Below, one piece after another: positions 26,767 through 36,913 of a stretch of DNA of 64,000 bases. The translations under genes and the position numbers were made by a program. The notes beneath the pieces are model-generated. The model worked only from the letters and a program-made list of their open reading frames with translations. It had not been told where the DNA came from and searched no databases. The stretch comes from CAZCPB01 sp044223975. Its GTDB lineage: Bacteria > Planctomycetota > Phycisphaerae > Phycisphaerales > UBA1924. Numbering within the stretch: position 1 is the stretch's first letter; every line of letters starts with the position of its first letter. The stretch spans positions 186,001-250,000 of the forward strand of contig JBGALI010000001.1 in assembly GCA_044223975.1 (NCBI GenBank), given 5' to 3'.

Positions 26767-27528
26767 TCACTTGGCCGCGGCTGTCTGCGCCAGCATCCAG
26801 CCCGGCAATTCAGGCTCGGCGTACGCCTTGTCCCAAGACCCGTGATTTACGCCCGGATAGAGCGTGAACTTTGGCGAGGCGCCGGCCTTGTGCAGGGCGT
26901 CGATCATGATCTGCGACCGGGCGGGAGAGACCACGTCGTCGCTCTCGCCGTGAAAGCACCACACGGGGATGCTCCGGATCCGGTCGGCGAGCACGGCGGG
27001 GTCGGCAGGCTCGGGGTAGCCGCAGATCGGGATCAGCGCGGACCACACCTCGGGGTGCGCGGCTCCGAGGGTCCATGTCCCGTGGCCGCCCTGAGAATTC
27101 CCGGTCAGGGCGATGTGCCGAGGGTCGACGGAGTACTCGCGACGCGTCGTCTCGAGCGCGGCCATGACGAGGGCGTCGTAGTCCTCCCATTGCCGCTTCT
27201 CGGTCGGTTTCTGAGGCATGATGACGATGCAGGGCCAGCGCGCGGCGTTCCACAGGATGTTGGTGCCGATGCCCTGGGCGATCATCTTCTGTCCGTCGGT
27301 ACCGCTCTCTCCCGAGCCGTGGAGGAAGAGGATGGCGGGCGACGGAGTGCGCGGGTCATAGGTGCGCGGGATGTAGACGGCGTAATCCAGGTGCTGGTCG
27401 GCGATCGTGACGGACTTGAACAGGAAGCCCGTAGCCCCCGCGGCAGGAGGCGGCTTGGGCGTGACCTCGCACGCGGCAAGAACGGCGGCAGCGAGGACGG
27501 GCATCGCGGCACGGGACTTGTCCTTCAT
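26767..27528 (-). CDS. Lipoprotein alpha/beta-hydrolase (esterase/dienelactone-hydrolase type)
   Basis: The product is 253 residues. The N-terminus is a lipoprotein signal with lipobox LAAC, Cys20 being the lipidated residue. The fold is alpha/beta hydrolase. The oxyanion motif is FLHGSGESG (68-76), and the nucleophile elbow is GNSQGG with Ser145. The acid region is 'ESDDVVSPARSQ' and the catalytic His is in 'GVNHGSWDKAY'. This combination resembles PHB-depolymerase-like/ferulic-acid-esterase-like enzymes of Planctomycetota that remove ester groups from polymers. Substrate is not known. It probably acts in the periplasm attached to a membrane. Confidence 0.87.
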   Translation of the reverse strand: MKDKSRAAMPVLAAAVLAACEVTPKPPPAAGATGFLFKSVTIADQHLDYAVYIPRTYDPRTPSPAILFLHGSGESGTDGQKMIAQGIGTNILWNAARWPCIVIMPQKPTEKRQWEDYDALVMAALETTRREYSVDPRHIALTGNSQGGHGTWTLGAAHPEVWSALIPICGYPEPADPAVLADRIRSIPVWCFHGESDDVVSPARSQIMIDALHKAGASPKFTLYPGVNHGSWDKAYAEPELPGWMLAQTAAAK

Positions 27529-27613
27529 GGTGAACGGTAGCGATCGAATTGTGGAAGGGCGCTGCGTCGGGCACCCGCGACGCGACGAGGAATAATTCGT
27601 GCGGACGTATCGA

Positions 27614-29326
27614 TCAGGGTGGGCCGGCGCGGCCGGTCCACGCGCGAGCCGCGAAGGCCTCGAGGTCCTTGTAGCGCTGCTCCCACGTGGTGTACATCAC
27701 GCCGCGGAGGGTGGCGCCGGGCGGGACCGACGCGAGCCAGTCGACGATCTGCGCGATTCCCTTGCCAGGAGGACCGTCGTAGTAGCCGGCGAGCAGGAGC
27801 GGGTTGCCGCGGTCGGCGAAGAACTTCATGGAATCGGCGCGCCGGTCGAAGTACCAGCAGGCGACGATGGTGTCCTTGTCGAGCCCGTGCCACGAGCCGG
27901 TGAGGTCGCCGCGGACGAAGTAGTAACGCCCGGTCGAGACCGCGTTGTGGTCCGGGTCGAACATATCGCTCCACACGTAGATCCGGCCGCCGGGGTTGGT
28001 GTCCTTGAGGATCTGCGTGCAGGCGCGGAGGTTGTTGGCGAGGATGTGGCCGGGCGTGAGGTTGCGGGCGCGGCAGGATTCATCCTGGTTCAGGCAGCGG
28101 ATCTCGTCGTGGGACATGAAGTAGGCACGGGCGTGCCAGAGGTCGTGCATGCGGCGGGCCTGGTCCTTCAGGAGTTCGAGCGTGCGCGGCTCGCTGGGGC
28201 AGATCATGACCTGGCCGTCGTGGACGGTGACGACGTGGTGGTAGCTGACTCGAAGACGCGTGCCGTCGGGGAGGGGTTTCTTGAGCGTGATCGAGGGCGG
28301 GGTGTGGTAGATGTCGTAGGACCCGGGCCAAGGGTGGACGCCCATGTCGGGGTCCTTGATGGGTTCGAAGTCGGTGTCTTCAACCAACTGCCGGCGTGCC
28401 GGTGCGGGAGCGCCCGGCTGCCCAGTGGGGGCGCCTTCGAGTGAGACCGTGAGCGGCGCGCCGGCGCGGCGGACGACGTTGAGCAGGCCGACCTCCTCGA
28501 TGGTCGCGTCGTCCCACCAGAGCGAGCCGGTCGAGCCGTCCCAGCAGCCGAGGTAGATCGAGACCTCGGAGTTTTCGAGTGTGTTGAAGACGGCATGATG
28601 GACGGTCCAGTCCTGCGTCGGTTTGACTCCGAGCGAGGAGAAAAGAAGCGAGGGGGCTTCGCCCTTACCGCCCGGCGCCGTGGCGAGGGCCTTGATCTCG
28701 GGCGTGCCGCGGAACTCCTGCGTGCGGATGCGGACGGAGACGTGATACTGACGGAAGGGAATCAGCGTGAGTTTCTGCACGAGGCGGGCGTTGTTGCCCT
28801 TTGGATTTGTCACGCGAGCGGCGCCGTTGTCGGCGGTCACGGTGGGGTCGTGCCACGTCCACTTCGAGAGGTCGCCCATGTCGCCGGCGGCGAAGCGGAC
28901 GAGCGGGTCGGGGTCGAGCGTCGCGGTATTGCCGCGGACGACGAAGACGGCATCGCGCACGGGGAGAGCTTCGGCGAGGTTGGGGTCCTGAGAGAGCAGG
29001 TCGTTGGAATAGCCGATCGGGAAGACGGCCGGGATGAGTTCGAGGTGCTCGGCGTCTGCCGCGGCTTGGAGTCGGCGGCAATTGGCGAAGTAGCGGTCGG
29101 GAAGATCGGCGAGTCGGGAGAACTTGGAATCGGCGAGGAGGACGCCGGTGTAGCCGGCGGCGTGGGCGCGTTTGAAGAGGTCGATGTTGCGGTCGACGTT
29201 GGCGTCGACGAGGAGGTTGGTGGGGAGGTAGAGGAGGTGGTCGGGGAAGTCAGGTAGTGCAAGGAGCGGCGCGGCGGCCGCGTATGAGAGAATCGCAGCC
29301 GCGGTCGCCATGGTCGTGAGATTCAT
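27614..29326 (-). CDS. Secreted TIM-barrel-like protein with central beta domain
   Basis: The product is 570 residues from the ATG at 29326 (signal 'MATAAAILSYAAAAPLLA'). The first part is barrel-like ('LFKRAHAAGYTGVLLADSKF', 'LELIPAVFPIGYSND'). A carbohydrate-binding-like insert follows (about 170-290: 'ATADNGA', 'YHVSVRIRTQEF', 'SEVSIYLGCWDGSTGSLWWDDATIEE', the jelly-roll ending). The second half returns to barrel sequence with 'YFMSHDEIRCLNQDESCRA', 'GRIYVWSDMFDPDHNAV', 'TIVACWYFDRRADSMKFFADRG' and 'YTTWEQRYKDLEAFA'. The SHDE and WSDMFDP segments look like active-site strands of a glycoside-hydrolase superfamily such as GH20-like barrels. Specific family not assigned. Confidence 0.72.
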   Translation of the reverse strand: MNLTTMATAAAILSYAAAAPLLALPDFPDHLLYLPTNLLVDANVDRNIDLFKRAHAAGYTGVLLADSKFSRLADLPDRYFANCRRLQAAADAEHLELIPAVFPIGYSNDLLSQDPNLAEALPVRDAVFVVRGNTATLDPDPLVRFAAGDMGDLSKWTWHDPTVTADNGAARVTNPKGNNARLVQKLTLIPFRQYHVSVRIRTQEFRGTPEIKALATAPGGKGEAPSLLFSSLGVKPTQDWTVHHAVFNTLENSEVSIYLGCWDGSTGSLWWDDATIEEVGLLNVVRRAGAPLTVSLEGAPTGQPGAPAPARRQLVEDTDFEPIKDPDMGVHPWPGSYDIYHTPPSITLKKPLPDGTRLRVSYHHVVTVHDGQVMICPSEPRTLELLKDQARRMHDLWHARAYFMSHDEIRCLNQDESCRARNLTPGHILANNLRACTQILKDTNPGGRIYVWSDMFDPDHNAVSTGRYYFVRGDLTGSWHGLDKDTIVACWYFDRRADSMKFFADRGNPLLLAGYYDGPPGKGIAQIVDWLASVPPGATLRGVMYTTWEQRYKDLEAFAARAWTGRAGPP

Positions 29327-29392
29327 GTTGCAAGGTAGCGAGGTCACGCGAAGCGCGCCGTGTGTTCCGAGCACCACTTGCTGTCTCGTTCG

Positions 29393-29809
29393 TTAGTGTT
29401 GCTGCTTGTGCTGGATCAGGTCGAACAGGTTCCCATACAGGTCCTCGAAGACGGCGACGGTGCCGTAAGACTCCTGCCTGGGTTCACGCACGAATCTCAC
29501 GCCCCGGGAGCGCATGGCGTGGTAGTCCCGCTGGAAGTCGCTGGTCTCGAGGAAGATGAACACGCGGCCGCCGGTCTGTCGGCCGACGGATGCGAGTTGT
29601 TCGGGAGAGGCGGCGCGGGCGAGAAGGATGGCGGGAGCGGTGGAGTGGGGAGGAGCCTGAGGGCGGACGCGGACCCAGCGCTTGGTCTGGCCGTCTGGCC
29701 CTGGTCCGAGGTTGGTGTCTTCGAGCAGTTCGAAGCCGAGCGTGCGGGTGTAGAAGGCGATGGCCTCGTCGTAGTCCCGGACGGTGATGGTGAATTGTGA
29801 GACGTGCAT
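29393..29809 (-). CDS. VOC (glyoxalase/extradiol dioxygenase fold) protein
   Basis: The product is 138 residues from the ATG at 29809; the longer ORF to 29905 overlaps the upstream gene. It has the paired beta-alpha-beta-beta-beta modules: 'HVSQFTITVRDYDEAIAFYTRTLGFELLED', then 'GGRVFIFLETSDFQRDYHAMRSRGVRFV' and 'GTVAVFEDLYGNLFDLIQHK'. Possible metal ligands are His2, a central Glu (FLETSD) and the final Asp/Glu near 'NLFDLI'. VOC proteins of this type include antibiotic-resistance, lyase and dioxygenase members; the substrate cannot be predicted. Confidence 0.87.
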   Translation of the reverse strand: MHVSQFTITVRDYDEAIAFYTRTLGFELLEDTNLGPGPDGQTKRWVRVRPQAPPHSTAPAILLARAASPEQLASVGRQTGGRVFIFLETSDFQRDYHAMRSRGVRFVREPRQESYGTVAVFEDLYGNLFDLIQHKQQH

Positions 29810-29853
29810 GGAGGCGGTTGACGTGGGGTGCCCGAGGGCGTGCGGGCTCGGGG

Positions 29854-30375
29854 TCATTCGGCGGGGCTGAGGGCGTATGGGCCGGAGTTTGGTTCGGCGC
29901 CGCACTCAGGGCAGACGGCGGCGATGGGAAGGCCGGCGCGGTCGTAGCCGCACTGGTGACAGTGGCCGGGAAGATGGAAACGGCGGAGTTTTCGCCAGAG
30001 GACGACGACGCCGGCGGTGCTTGCGATCCAGAGAGGCCAGAGCGGCAGGTCGATGCTGCGCCGGCCGCTGGGCGTCGAGGTGTAGGGCGTGACCCACCAC
30101 TCCATGGGTATCGTGCGCTGGTTGAGGTAGCCCTGCCACGTGAGTTCGAGCGGCCAGCCGCTCTGGTCGTGGAAACGGAGGCGCAGGGCGGGGGTGGTCC
30201 AGAGGTAGAAGACGCAGCCGGCGCGGAGGCCAACGGAGTCGCCGAACTGGGCCATGGAGAAAACGGTCCAGCGGCAGCTGATCAGCCACGCGGCGGAGTT
30301 CAGGAGCCACGCGAGGGCGCAGGCGGCGAAGCCGGAGCGGAGCATGGTCCGGCGGCGCCGGGCGGCTTGGGACAT
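29854..30375 (-). CDS. Membrane protein with C-terminal zinc ribbon
   Basis: The product is 173 residues from the ATG at 30375; GTG 30402 and ATG 30345 are alternatives and none has a clear ribosome site. A basic start (AARRRR) precedes a membrane helix (FAACALAWLLNSAAWLI). A periplasmic-looking middle rich in Trp follows, then a second helix (LPLWPLWIASTAGVVVLWRK). The end is a four-cysteine ribbon, CHQCGYDRAGLPIAAVCPECG, a motif common on Phycisphaerae membrane proteins. The frame is continuous with the HicB remnant upstream, so the two may once have been read together or this start may be mis-set. Confidence 0.65.
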   Translation of the reverse strand: MSQAARRRRTMLRSGFAACALAWLLNSAAWLISCRWTVFSMAQFGDSVGLRAGCVFYLWTTPALRLRFHDQSGWPLELTWQGYLNQRTIPMEWWVTPYTSTPSGRRSIDLPLWPLWIASTAGVVVLWRKLRRFHLPGHCHQCGYDRAGLPIAAVCPECGAEPNSGPYALSPAE

Positions 30376-30591
30376 GGGGAAGGGTATCCGCGAGACCCTC
30401 ACGCCCGGCGGCGGGGGCTCGCCGTGCTCGCGCAGCGTCTCGATGTGGCCCTTGATCCCTTCGGTGACATTGGCGAGCGCTTCTTCGCGCGTATCCCCGC
30501 AGGAGGCGCAGCCGGGAAGGTTGAGGACTCAGACGCTGAAGCTGCCGTCGCCAACGGGTTCGATGAGGGCGGTGTACGAGGTTGGGGCCAT
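30376..30591 (-). pseudogene. HicB-like antitoxin remnant with in-frame TGA
   Basis: From ATG 30591 the frame reads MAPTSYTALIEPVGDGSFSV, then TGA (30529-30531), then 'VLNLPGCASCGDTREEALANVTEGIKGHIETLRE' and 'HGEPPPPGV'. This is the HicB/UPF0150 pattern (strand, Y-x-A-x-x-E, LPGCxSxGDTxEEALxNxxEAI). Family members have Trp where the stop falls, so TGG to TGA explains the break. No HicA-like gene lies on either side. The frame then runs without a stop into the zinc-ribbon gene. It is most likely a decayed solitary HicB; a sequencing error is the alternative. Confidence 0.72.
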
Positions 30592-30644
30592 AGTCGAGAC
30601 AGCGAGCCAAAGGAGTCCGAGCGGTGAGAATGCGCCGATCACGA

Positions 30645-31556
30645 TCAATGGCACGCACCGTGAAGATGAAACTCGCCATCCTTGTCTCTAAGAATCCAAA
30701 CGGCACCGGCATCTCCCAACCCCATGGTGAGCCCGTCGATTGCCGAAGGGTCGTATTCAGAGCCGTCCGCGCGAATGAGTCGGAAAGCGTGGGGCACGTC
30801 GCATAACGGCCACGCACCTCGGAAGTAGTACGAACTGAGAGTTGCGATCAGCGTGTTGCCGTCACCTTCTTCGAAGGGCCAACCTTGCGGCAAGGACGCG
30901 TGTGTTCCTATCGAGGTTGCCTGAATTCGGGAGGTGTTCCAAGCCCCGTCCTTCCAACCTGCGGCCCTGAACGCGACTTCGGCAGCGCGACAGTCTGTGT
31001 ACTGGACAGTGCGATGGATTGCCCCTTGGTAGCAAAAGGGTAATTCGGTCGTCCAGCCTTGTGTCGAGTCCACCGGGTTTTTTAGGCTGATGGGGGACCA
31101 CTCCAGAACTCCGTCATCGTCGATGAACGCCCATCCGTCCATCCAGCGCCCGAAGATGAGAGCAACTTCCCCGGGGAGTTTGCAGGGCAAAATATCCAAT
31201 GAGTCGACGAAGCAGATCTGTCCCAGGAAATGAAGAGGGATGCCATCTTGGTCCCGGGGCCAAGCTTTGTTCTTGTCACGCCACGGACGCCCGCCGATAC
31301 GCGTGAGCCACGGCTTCTTGCGATCGACGGAGTGTGCCCAGACGAACACGTCGGCGGGAACAGAAGGGCCGAGCTCGCCCATGGTTCTCGCGAGCGCGCG
31401 GGCATGTTCGACGCGCGCGAGGTCTCCAGGGCGATCGACGTCGCCGGCCTCTTGCCGGTCTTCGCCCAGTGGAAACCGATCCATCCAGTGCTGGATGTCC
31501 AGAACGGGATGCTGCTTCTTCGGATCGAGCAGTGTGCCGTGGGTTCGAACTCCCAT
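30645..31556 (-). CDS. DUF1963 (YwqG-like) protein
   Basis: The product is 303 residues. The central part matches DUF1963: 'TRIGGRPW', 'PLHFLGQICFVDS', 'LPGEVALIFG', 'VLEWSP', the usual series of G-G-x-P-x-W and F-x-x-Q-x-N/C-F motifs. It is soluble with no signal. The start (ATG 31556) is 4 nt after the thiC stop, so it is probably the third gene of the riboswitch-controlled transcript, though a link to thiamine is not obvious. Codon use is less GC-biased than in thiC, which hints at a separate origin. Function of the family is unknown. Confidence 0.65.
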   Translation of the reverse strand: MGVRTHGTLLDPKKQHPVLDIQHWMDRFPLGEDRQEAGDVDRPGDLARVEHARALARTMGELGPSVPADVFVWAHSVDRKKPWLTRIGGRPWRDKNKAWPRDQDGIPLHFLGQICFVDSLDILPCKLPGEVALIFGRWMDGWAFIDDDGVLEWSPISLKNPVDSTQGWTTELPFCYQGAIHRTVQYTDCRAAEVAFRAAGWKDGAWNTSRIQATSIGTHASLPQGWPFEEGDGNTLIATLSSYYFRGAWPLCDVPHAFRLIRADGSEYDPSAIDGLTMGLGDAGAVWILRDKDGEFHLHGACH

Positions 31557-31560
31557 CGGT

Positions 31561-33624
<2,064 letters not shown>

Positions 33625-33669
33625 GGGTGGTTCTTTCGTGGGGCGGAGGCGGAGTTTTGGACGCGTAGA

Positions 33670-34248
33670 TCAGGAGCGGACGGTTGGCGGCGATTCGGTT
33701 TCGGCCTGCCAGTCGACGGCGCTGGGGTCCGGGAGTTTGTCGCTGAGGCCCGGGATGTTCAGGTGGCGGAGCATGTTGAGGCACTGGGCGCGGTGGTGGG
33801 CGCCGTGGGTCGAAAGGTGGACGAGCACGGCGGCGTGGGTGAAGGTGTAGGTCTTGGTCTTGCCGTCGCTGGCGGGCCAGTCGAGGGAGACGGTGGAGTC
33901 GAGTTTGGACGCGCCCGCTTTGACGACGGACTGAAGGTCGCGTTCGGCTTCGTCGAGCAGAGCACACAACTCGTCGACGGTGCGTTCGACCGATTCGCCG
34001 GAGAGGTGCGGGTACTCAGGGAATGCGTGGAGCATCGGGCGCAGCGTGCGGCCGGCGAGGCGGTCGGTCCAGCGACGGGTGGCGCTGATGATGTGGGTCA
34101 GGGTGTCGTGCAGCGAGCCGGGGCCGATCTGGAAGCGACGGTGAAACTGGTCGCGCGAGAGGCGGCGGCACAACCCAAGAAGCTTGCGGGTGCCCCACGC
34201 GTCGGCGGCGATCTGAATGTGAACGATGTCGGACGAAAGCTCGCCCAT
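33670..34248 (-). CDS. DinB superfamily protein in the thiC transcript
   Basis: The product is 192 residues, starting at ATG 34248. It is a DinB-type four-helix bundle: 'LHDTLTHIISATRRWTDRLAG' supplies the first metal His, and 'VLVHLSTHGAHHRAQCLNMLRHL' supplies the HxxxHRxQ pair. The ribosome site GGAGGG (34258-34263) is part of the 3' strand of the TPP riboswitch, so translation should fall when thiamine pyrophosphate is bound. It is followed 45 nt later by thiC. DinB proteins are not classical thiamine enzymes; a metal-dependent thiol or salvage role is conceivable but unproven. Confidence 0.85.
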   Translation of the reverse strand: MGELSSDIVHIQIAADAWGTRKLLGLCRRLSRDQFHRRFQIGPGSLHDTLTHIISATRRWTDRLAGRTLRPMLHAFPEYPHLSGESVERTVDELCALLDEAERDLQSVVKAGASKLDSTVSLDWPASDGKTKTYTFTHAAVLVHLSTHGAHHRAQCLNMLRHLNIPGLSDKLPDPSAVDWQAETESPPTVRS

Positions 34249-34252
34249 GAAG

Positions 34253-34337
34253 CGCTTCCCTCCGCCGGTGCGAACCGGGTCAGGTTCAACGGGTGCTTCT
34301 CAGCGGTCGCGGCCAGTCCGCGATCGCGCCCCGAGCG
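34253..34337 (-). promoter_or_regulatory. TPP (thi-box) riboswitch
   Basis: The minus strand, read 34337 to 34253, shows the aptamer landmarks in order. They are CGCT (P1, pairing with AGCG at 34256-34253), CGGGGCGC, the conserved GCTGAGA (J-region), CACCCGTTGAACCTGA (the thi-box core), GGTTCGCACCGGCGGAGGGAAG (P4/P5 return) and the closing AGCG. The start codon of the DinB gene is 4 nt after the end. The GGAGGG of the aptamer is also the ribosome site, so control at translation initiation is likely; no terminator hairpin is visible between aptamer and start. Confidence 0.93.
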
Positions 34338-34346
34338 GTCGGGCGA

Positions 34347-35309
34347 TCATAGGGATTGCGGGCGCGGCGAGAACAGGTCGGCGAGGGCGGCGTCGATCGA
34401 GGGGAACGAGAACTCGAACTTCTCGTCCAAGAGACGCCGGGGGAGCACAAAGCGGCCGTAGAGGGCCAGCTCGGGGTCGGTGCGGAGCACGAGGGGGGCG
34501 CCCAGGCGGACCATCCATTCAAAGGCGGGGAGGCCGATGCCAAGGGCTCCCAGGCCGCCGGTGTGGCGGCGGAGTTGGCGCATGAACTCGGATTGTGCGA
34601 CGGGGTGCGGTGCAGAGGCGATGTACGTGCCGCGCATGGAGTCGTCGCCGAGCGCGCGCTCGAGGATCCGGTTCATGTCGAGTTCGTGGAGCCACGAGAT
34701 GCCTTGCGTGCCCGAGGCCACGCGCCCGCCGAGGCCCAGGCGAGCCAGGAGCGAGAGCTTTGAAAGGGCGCCGGCGCCGCCGGCATTGGCGCGGCCGATC
34801 ACGAAGCTGGTGCGCAGGATCACGGCGCGCTGCGCCGGGAGCGTGGCCTGGGCGAACGCTTCCTCCCACGCCTTGCCGACGGTTGGTGCGAGGCCGTATC
34901 CCGCCGGTGAGGCCTCGTCGCACCGGGCAACGGGCGGATCGCCGTAGATGTGCGCGGTGGACATTTGCACCCAGACGGGGGGCGGTGTCGCCACCGCGCG
35001 GCAAGCTTGGCCGAGCACGCGGGTGGCCTCGACCCGTGAGCGAAGAATCTCGTCGCAGTGGTCGGGTGTTTTCACGCAATCAACAGTGCGACCGACGAGG
35101 TTGACGAGCCCCGCGGCGCCGTCCAGACAATCGACCCAGTCGCCGAGCGTGCGGGCATCCCATGCGACGTCGTGTCCGCCGGCGCGTGGGGCCCGACGAG
35201 AGAGCGTGATCACATGGGCGCCGGCCTTGGTCAGGTGCTCTGCGAGCGAAGTCCCGAGGAATCCGCTGCCGCCGGCGATCACGATGGTCGAAGCGCGGAT
35301 GGACGGCAT
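34347..35309 (-). CDS. TIGR01777 family NAD-dependent epimerase-like protein
   Basis: The product is 320 residues with an extended SDR fold. The dinucleotide motif is GGSGFLG (residues 13-19). Then 'GAAGLVNLVGRTVDCVKT', 'RVEATRVLGQACRA', 'MSTAHIYGDP' and 'LRTSFVIGRANAGGAGALSKLSLLARLGLGGRVASGTQGISWLHELDMNRIL' follow; the last is the TIGR01777/YfcH signature. The C-terminus has the DUF1731-like tail ('VLPRRLLDEKFEFSFPSIDAALADLF'). GGAGG lies 8 nt before the ATG. It stops just 10 nt upstream of the riboswitch, so the riboswitch transcript may either begin inside this gene or read through from it. Substrate unknown. Confidence 0.9.
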   Translation of the reverse strand: MPSIRASTIVIAGGSGFLGTSLAEHLTKAGAHVITLSRRAPRAGGHDVAWDARTLGDWVDCLDGAAGLVNLVGRTVDCVKTPDHCDEILRSRVEATRVLGQACRAVATPPPVWVQMSTAHIYGDPPVARCDEASPAGYGLAPTVGKAWEEAFAQATLPAQRAVILRTSFVIGRANAGGAGALSKLSLLARLGLGGRVASGTQGISWLHELDMNRILERALGDDSMRGTYIASAPHPVAQSEFMRQLRRHTGGLGALGIGLPAFEWMVRLGAPLVLRTDPELALYGRFVLPRRLLDEKFEFSFPSIDAALADLFSPRPQSL

Positions 35310-35413
35310 TCACCGGACCTCCGAAATGGGCTCGGCCGACGCGCCTGCCGCGTCGCCGACAGAGTACCCGAAGGGACGCGTGCGCGATTCGTGTCGGCGC
35401 GGCCGTGGGTTGG

Positions 35414-35971
35414 TCAGGCTGTCGGACCGGGCGAGATGTCCGGATCGAACCCCATCGCGCGGTTGTACGTCGCGGAGCCTCCGCGCGGGACAGTCAGCGT
35501 CTTCCACGCGGTGCCGGAACGGGACGCGAGAACTCGGGCCGATTGGACGATCTGACCGCAGTGGTAGGCGGTGTGGGCGAGCGAGCGGGCGAGGGCCAGC
35601 GCAAGGGCGTGGGGTTCGCCGCGGATGGTGAGCGAGCGGGGAAGATCGGCATCCGAGAACATCACGAGGCTCGATTCAAGGGCTTGCCAGCCCGCGCTCC
35701 ACGCGCTCATGAGCGCCTCGCGGTCAGCGAAGTCGTCGGTGAATTCTGAGTCGCGGTGGCGCCAGGGCTTCTCGCCGTCGGTCGTAAGCGGGTCGGTCCA
35801 GCGGGAGCGGAGGTTGCCGCCGACGTGCTTCATCACGACCGCGATCGAATTCACCTGAGGGTCGAGGGTCACGCGGAGCTGATCCCACGCGAGCTGGATT
35901 GCGGCGCCCTCCGCGAGGGAGCGGTGGCGGGCAAACTCGGACGCGAACGACCGAACAACGGTGCGGCTCAT
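35414..35971 (-). CDS. DUF1572 (DinB-like) protein
   Basis: The product is 185 residues from ATG 35971. The DUF1572 form of the DinB fold is visible: 'SIAVVMKHVGGNLRSRWTDPLTTDGEKPWRHRDSEF' (with first metal His and the typical G-N-L-x-S-R-W), then 'LARSLAHTAYHCGQIVQSARVLA' with the HxxxHxGQ pair, ending in a basic/Ser-rich tail with 'SATYNRAMG'. It is divergent from the BLUF gene across 61 bp. Function unknown; a metal-dependent enzyme is inferred from the ligands. Confidence 0.88.
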   Translation of the reverse strand: MSRTVVRSFASEFARHRSLAEGAAIQLAWDQLRVTLDPQVNSIAVVMKHVGGNLRSRWTDPLTTDGEKPWRHRDSEFTDDFADREALMSAWSAGWQALESSLVMFSDADLPRSLTIRGEPHALALALARSLAHTAYHCGQIVQSARVLASRSGTAWKTLTVPRGGSATYNRAMGFDPDISPGPTA

Positions 35972-36032
35972 GCGGGCCTCGCTGGCGCGTGCCGACTTGG
36001 CGCGATCCAAGCCGGCCGGGTACGCTGGCGCC

Positions 36033-36446
36033 ATGTTCTATCTGATTTACTCGAGCTCGGCGACCCGGCTGCTCACCGATGACGAACTCGCCGCGATTCA
36101 TCGGGACGCGATGGCCGGAAACGTGAAGCGCGGGATCACGGGGTTCCTGCTGTACCGGGGCGGCAACTTCATGCAGTTGCTGGAGGGCGAGGAGGCGGAG
36201 GTGCGCCGGCTGTTCGAACGCATCCACGCCGACCCGCGTCACAAGGACGTCTACGTGCTCAAGGAGGGCACACGCCCCGACCGCATCTTCAGCAAGTGGG
36301 CCATGGGGTTTGTGCACATGGACAAGATGCCCGGGATGCCCACGTACCGCGAGTTCATGAACGAGTCGCTCAACTCGCTGCGGTTCAGGCAGGATGGCAA
36401 GCTGGCGCTGCGGTTGCTGGAGTCGTTCAACGAGATGTCGGCGTGA
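36033..36446 (+). CDS. Single-domain BLUF blue-light photoreceptor
   Basis: The product is 137 residues from ATG 36033. The BLUF residues around flavin are conserved with canonical spacing: Tyr6 (LIYSS), Asn30 (NVKRGITG) and Gln48 (FMQLLEGE). Spacings of 24 and 42 equal those in AppA. 'RIHADPRHKDVYVLKEG' is the following conserved loop, and the C-terminal 40 residues form helices packing on the sheet. There is no EAL, GGDEF or DNA-binding output domain, so it must signal through a partner protein, as short BLUF proteins do. No obvious partner is adjacent. Confidence 0.93.
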   Translation: MFYLIYSSSATRLLTDDELAAIHRDAMAGNVKRGITGFLLYRGGNFMQLLEGEEAEVRRLFERIHADPRHKDVYVLKEGTRPDRIFSKWAMGFVHMDKMPGMPTYREFMNESLNSLRFRQDGKLALRLLESFNEMSA

Positions 36447-36482
36447 GCAACGTGCGGGGAGAAGGGCGGCACGCGGGCGAGC

Positions 36483-36728
36483 TCAGGCGGCGTGGCGCAT
36501 GCCGGGGCGCTGAGCGACCGAATCGAGCGACTCGGTAATCCTGCTGATCAGAATGCGGCTCTCTTCGTCGGTGCCATGGATCTTCAGCCGGTCGGTTCCG
36601 TCGAAGCAGAAGGCCAGCACAGCCTCGCCGTCCTGCTCTTTCGCCAGCGATACGCGGGTTACGCGGTCGAGATTGATCCAGCGCTTTTCGCCGTTGGGGC
36701 ACGATACCTTCAGAAAGCGTTCGAACAT
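36483..36728 (-). CDS. Small hypothetical protein (81 aa)
   Basis: The ATG at 36728 has GGAGG 8 nt upstream; the frame is open to 37217 but that part overlaps the upstream membrane gene and is not protein-like. The product, MFERFLKVSCPNGEKRWINLDRVTRV..., has alternating strands ('VLAFCFDGTDRLKIHG') then a helix 'EESRILISRITESLDSVAQ', which looks like a small beta-sheet-plus-helix domain. No family recognised. It converges with the BLUF gene, whose stop is 36 nt away. The 185 bp upstream (36729-36913) shows only a GC-rich hairpin-like stretch. Confidence 0.7.
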   Translation of the reverse strand: MFERFLKVSCPNGEKRWINLDRVTRVSLAKEQDGEAVLAFCFDGTDRLKIHGTDEESRILISRITESLDSVAQRPGMRHAA

Positions 36729-36913
36729 GCGTGAGACCTCCGCCGGGAGCATCGGCGAGAGAATGGCGGCCCTTGACACCTTGCCGCGCGGGTGCGGGTG
36801 TTCCGGGAACTTCCCGGGGGAATCCGGATTGCCCGGGCCAGTCGGGGAGCACGACCGGTAAGCACCGCTGCGGCCGACGGCGAGTTTCACGCGGCGGTTC
36901 GCGCGGGGTCCTG

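Noticed and set aside
30529..30531. In-frame TGA considered as selenocysteine or a recoded Trp
   Set aside because: HicB members have Trp here, no SECIS-like hairpin follows and other genes in the window use TGA as stop.
30376..30591. Functional HicAB toxin-antitoxin module
   Set aside because: No HicA-sized frame with the conserved His lies within 300 bp, and the HicB frame is interrupted.
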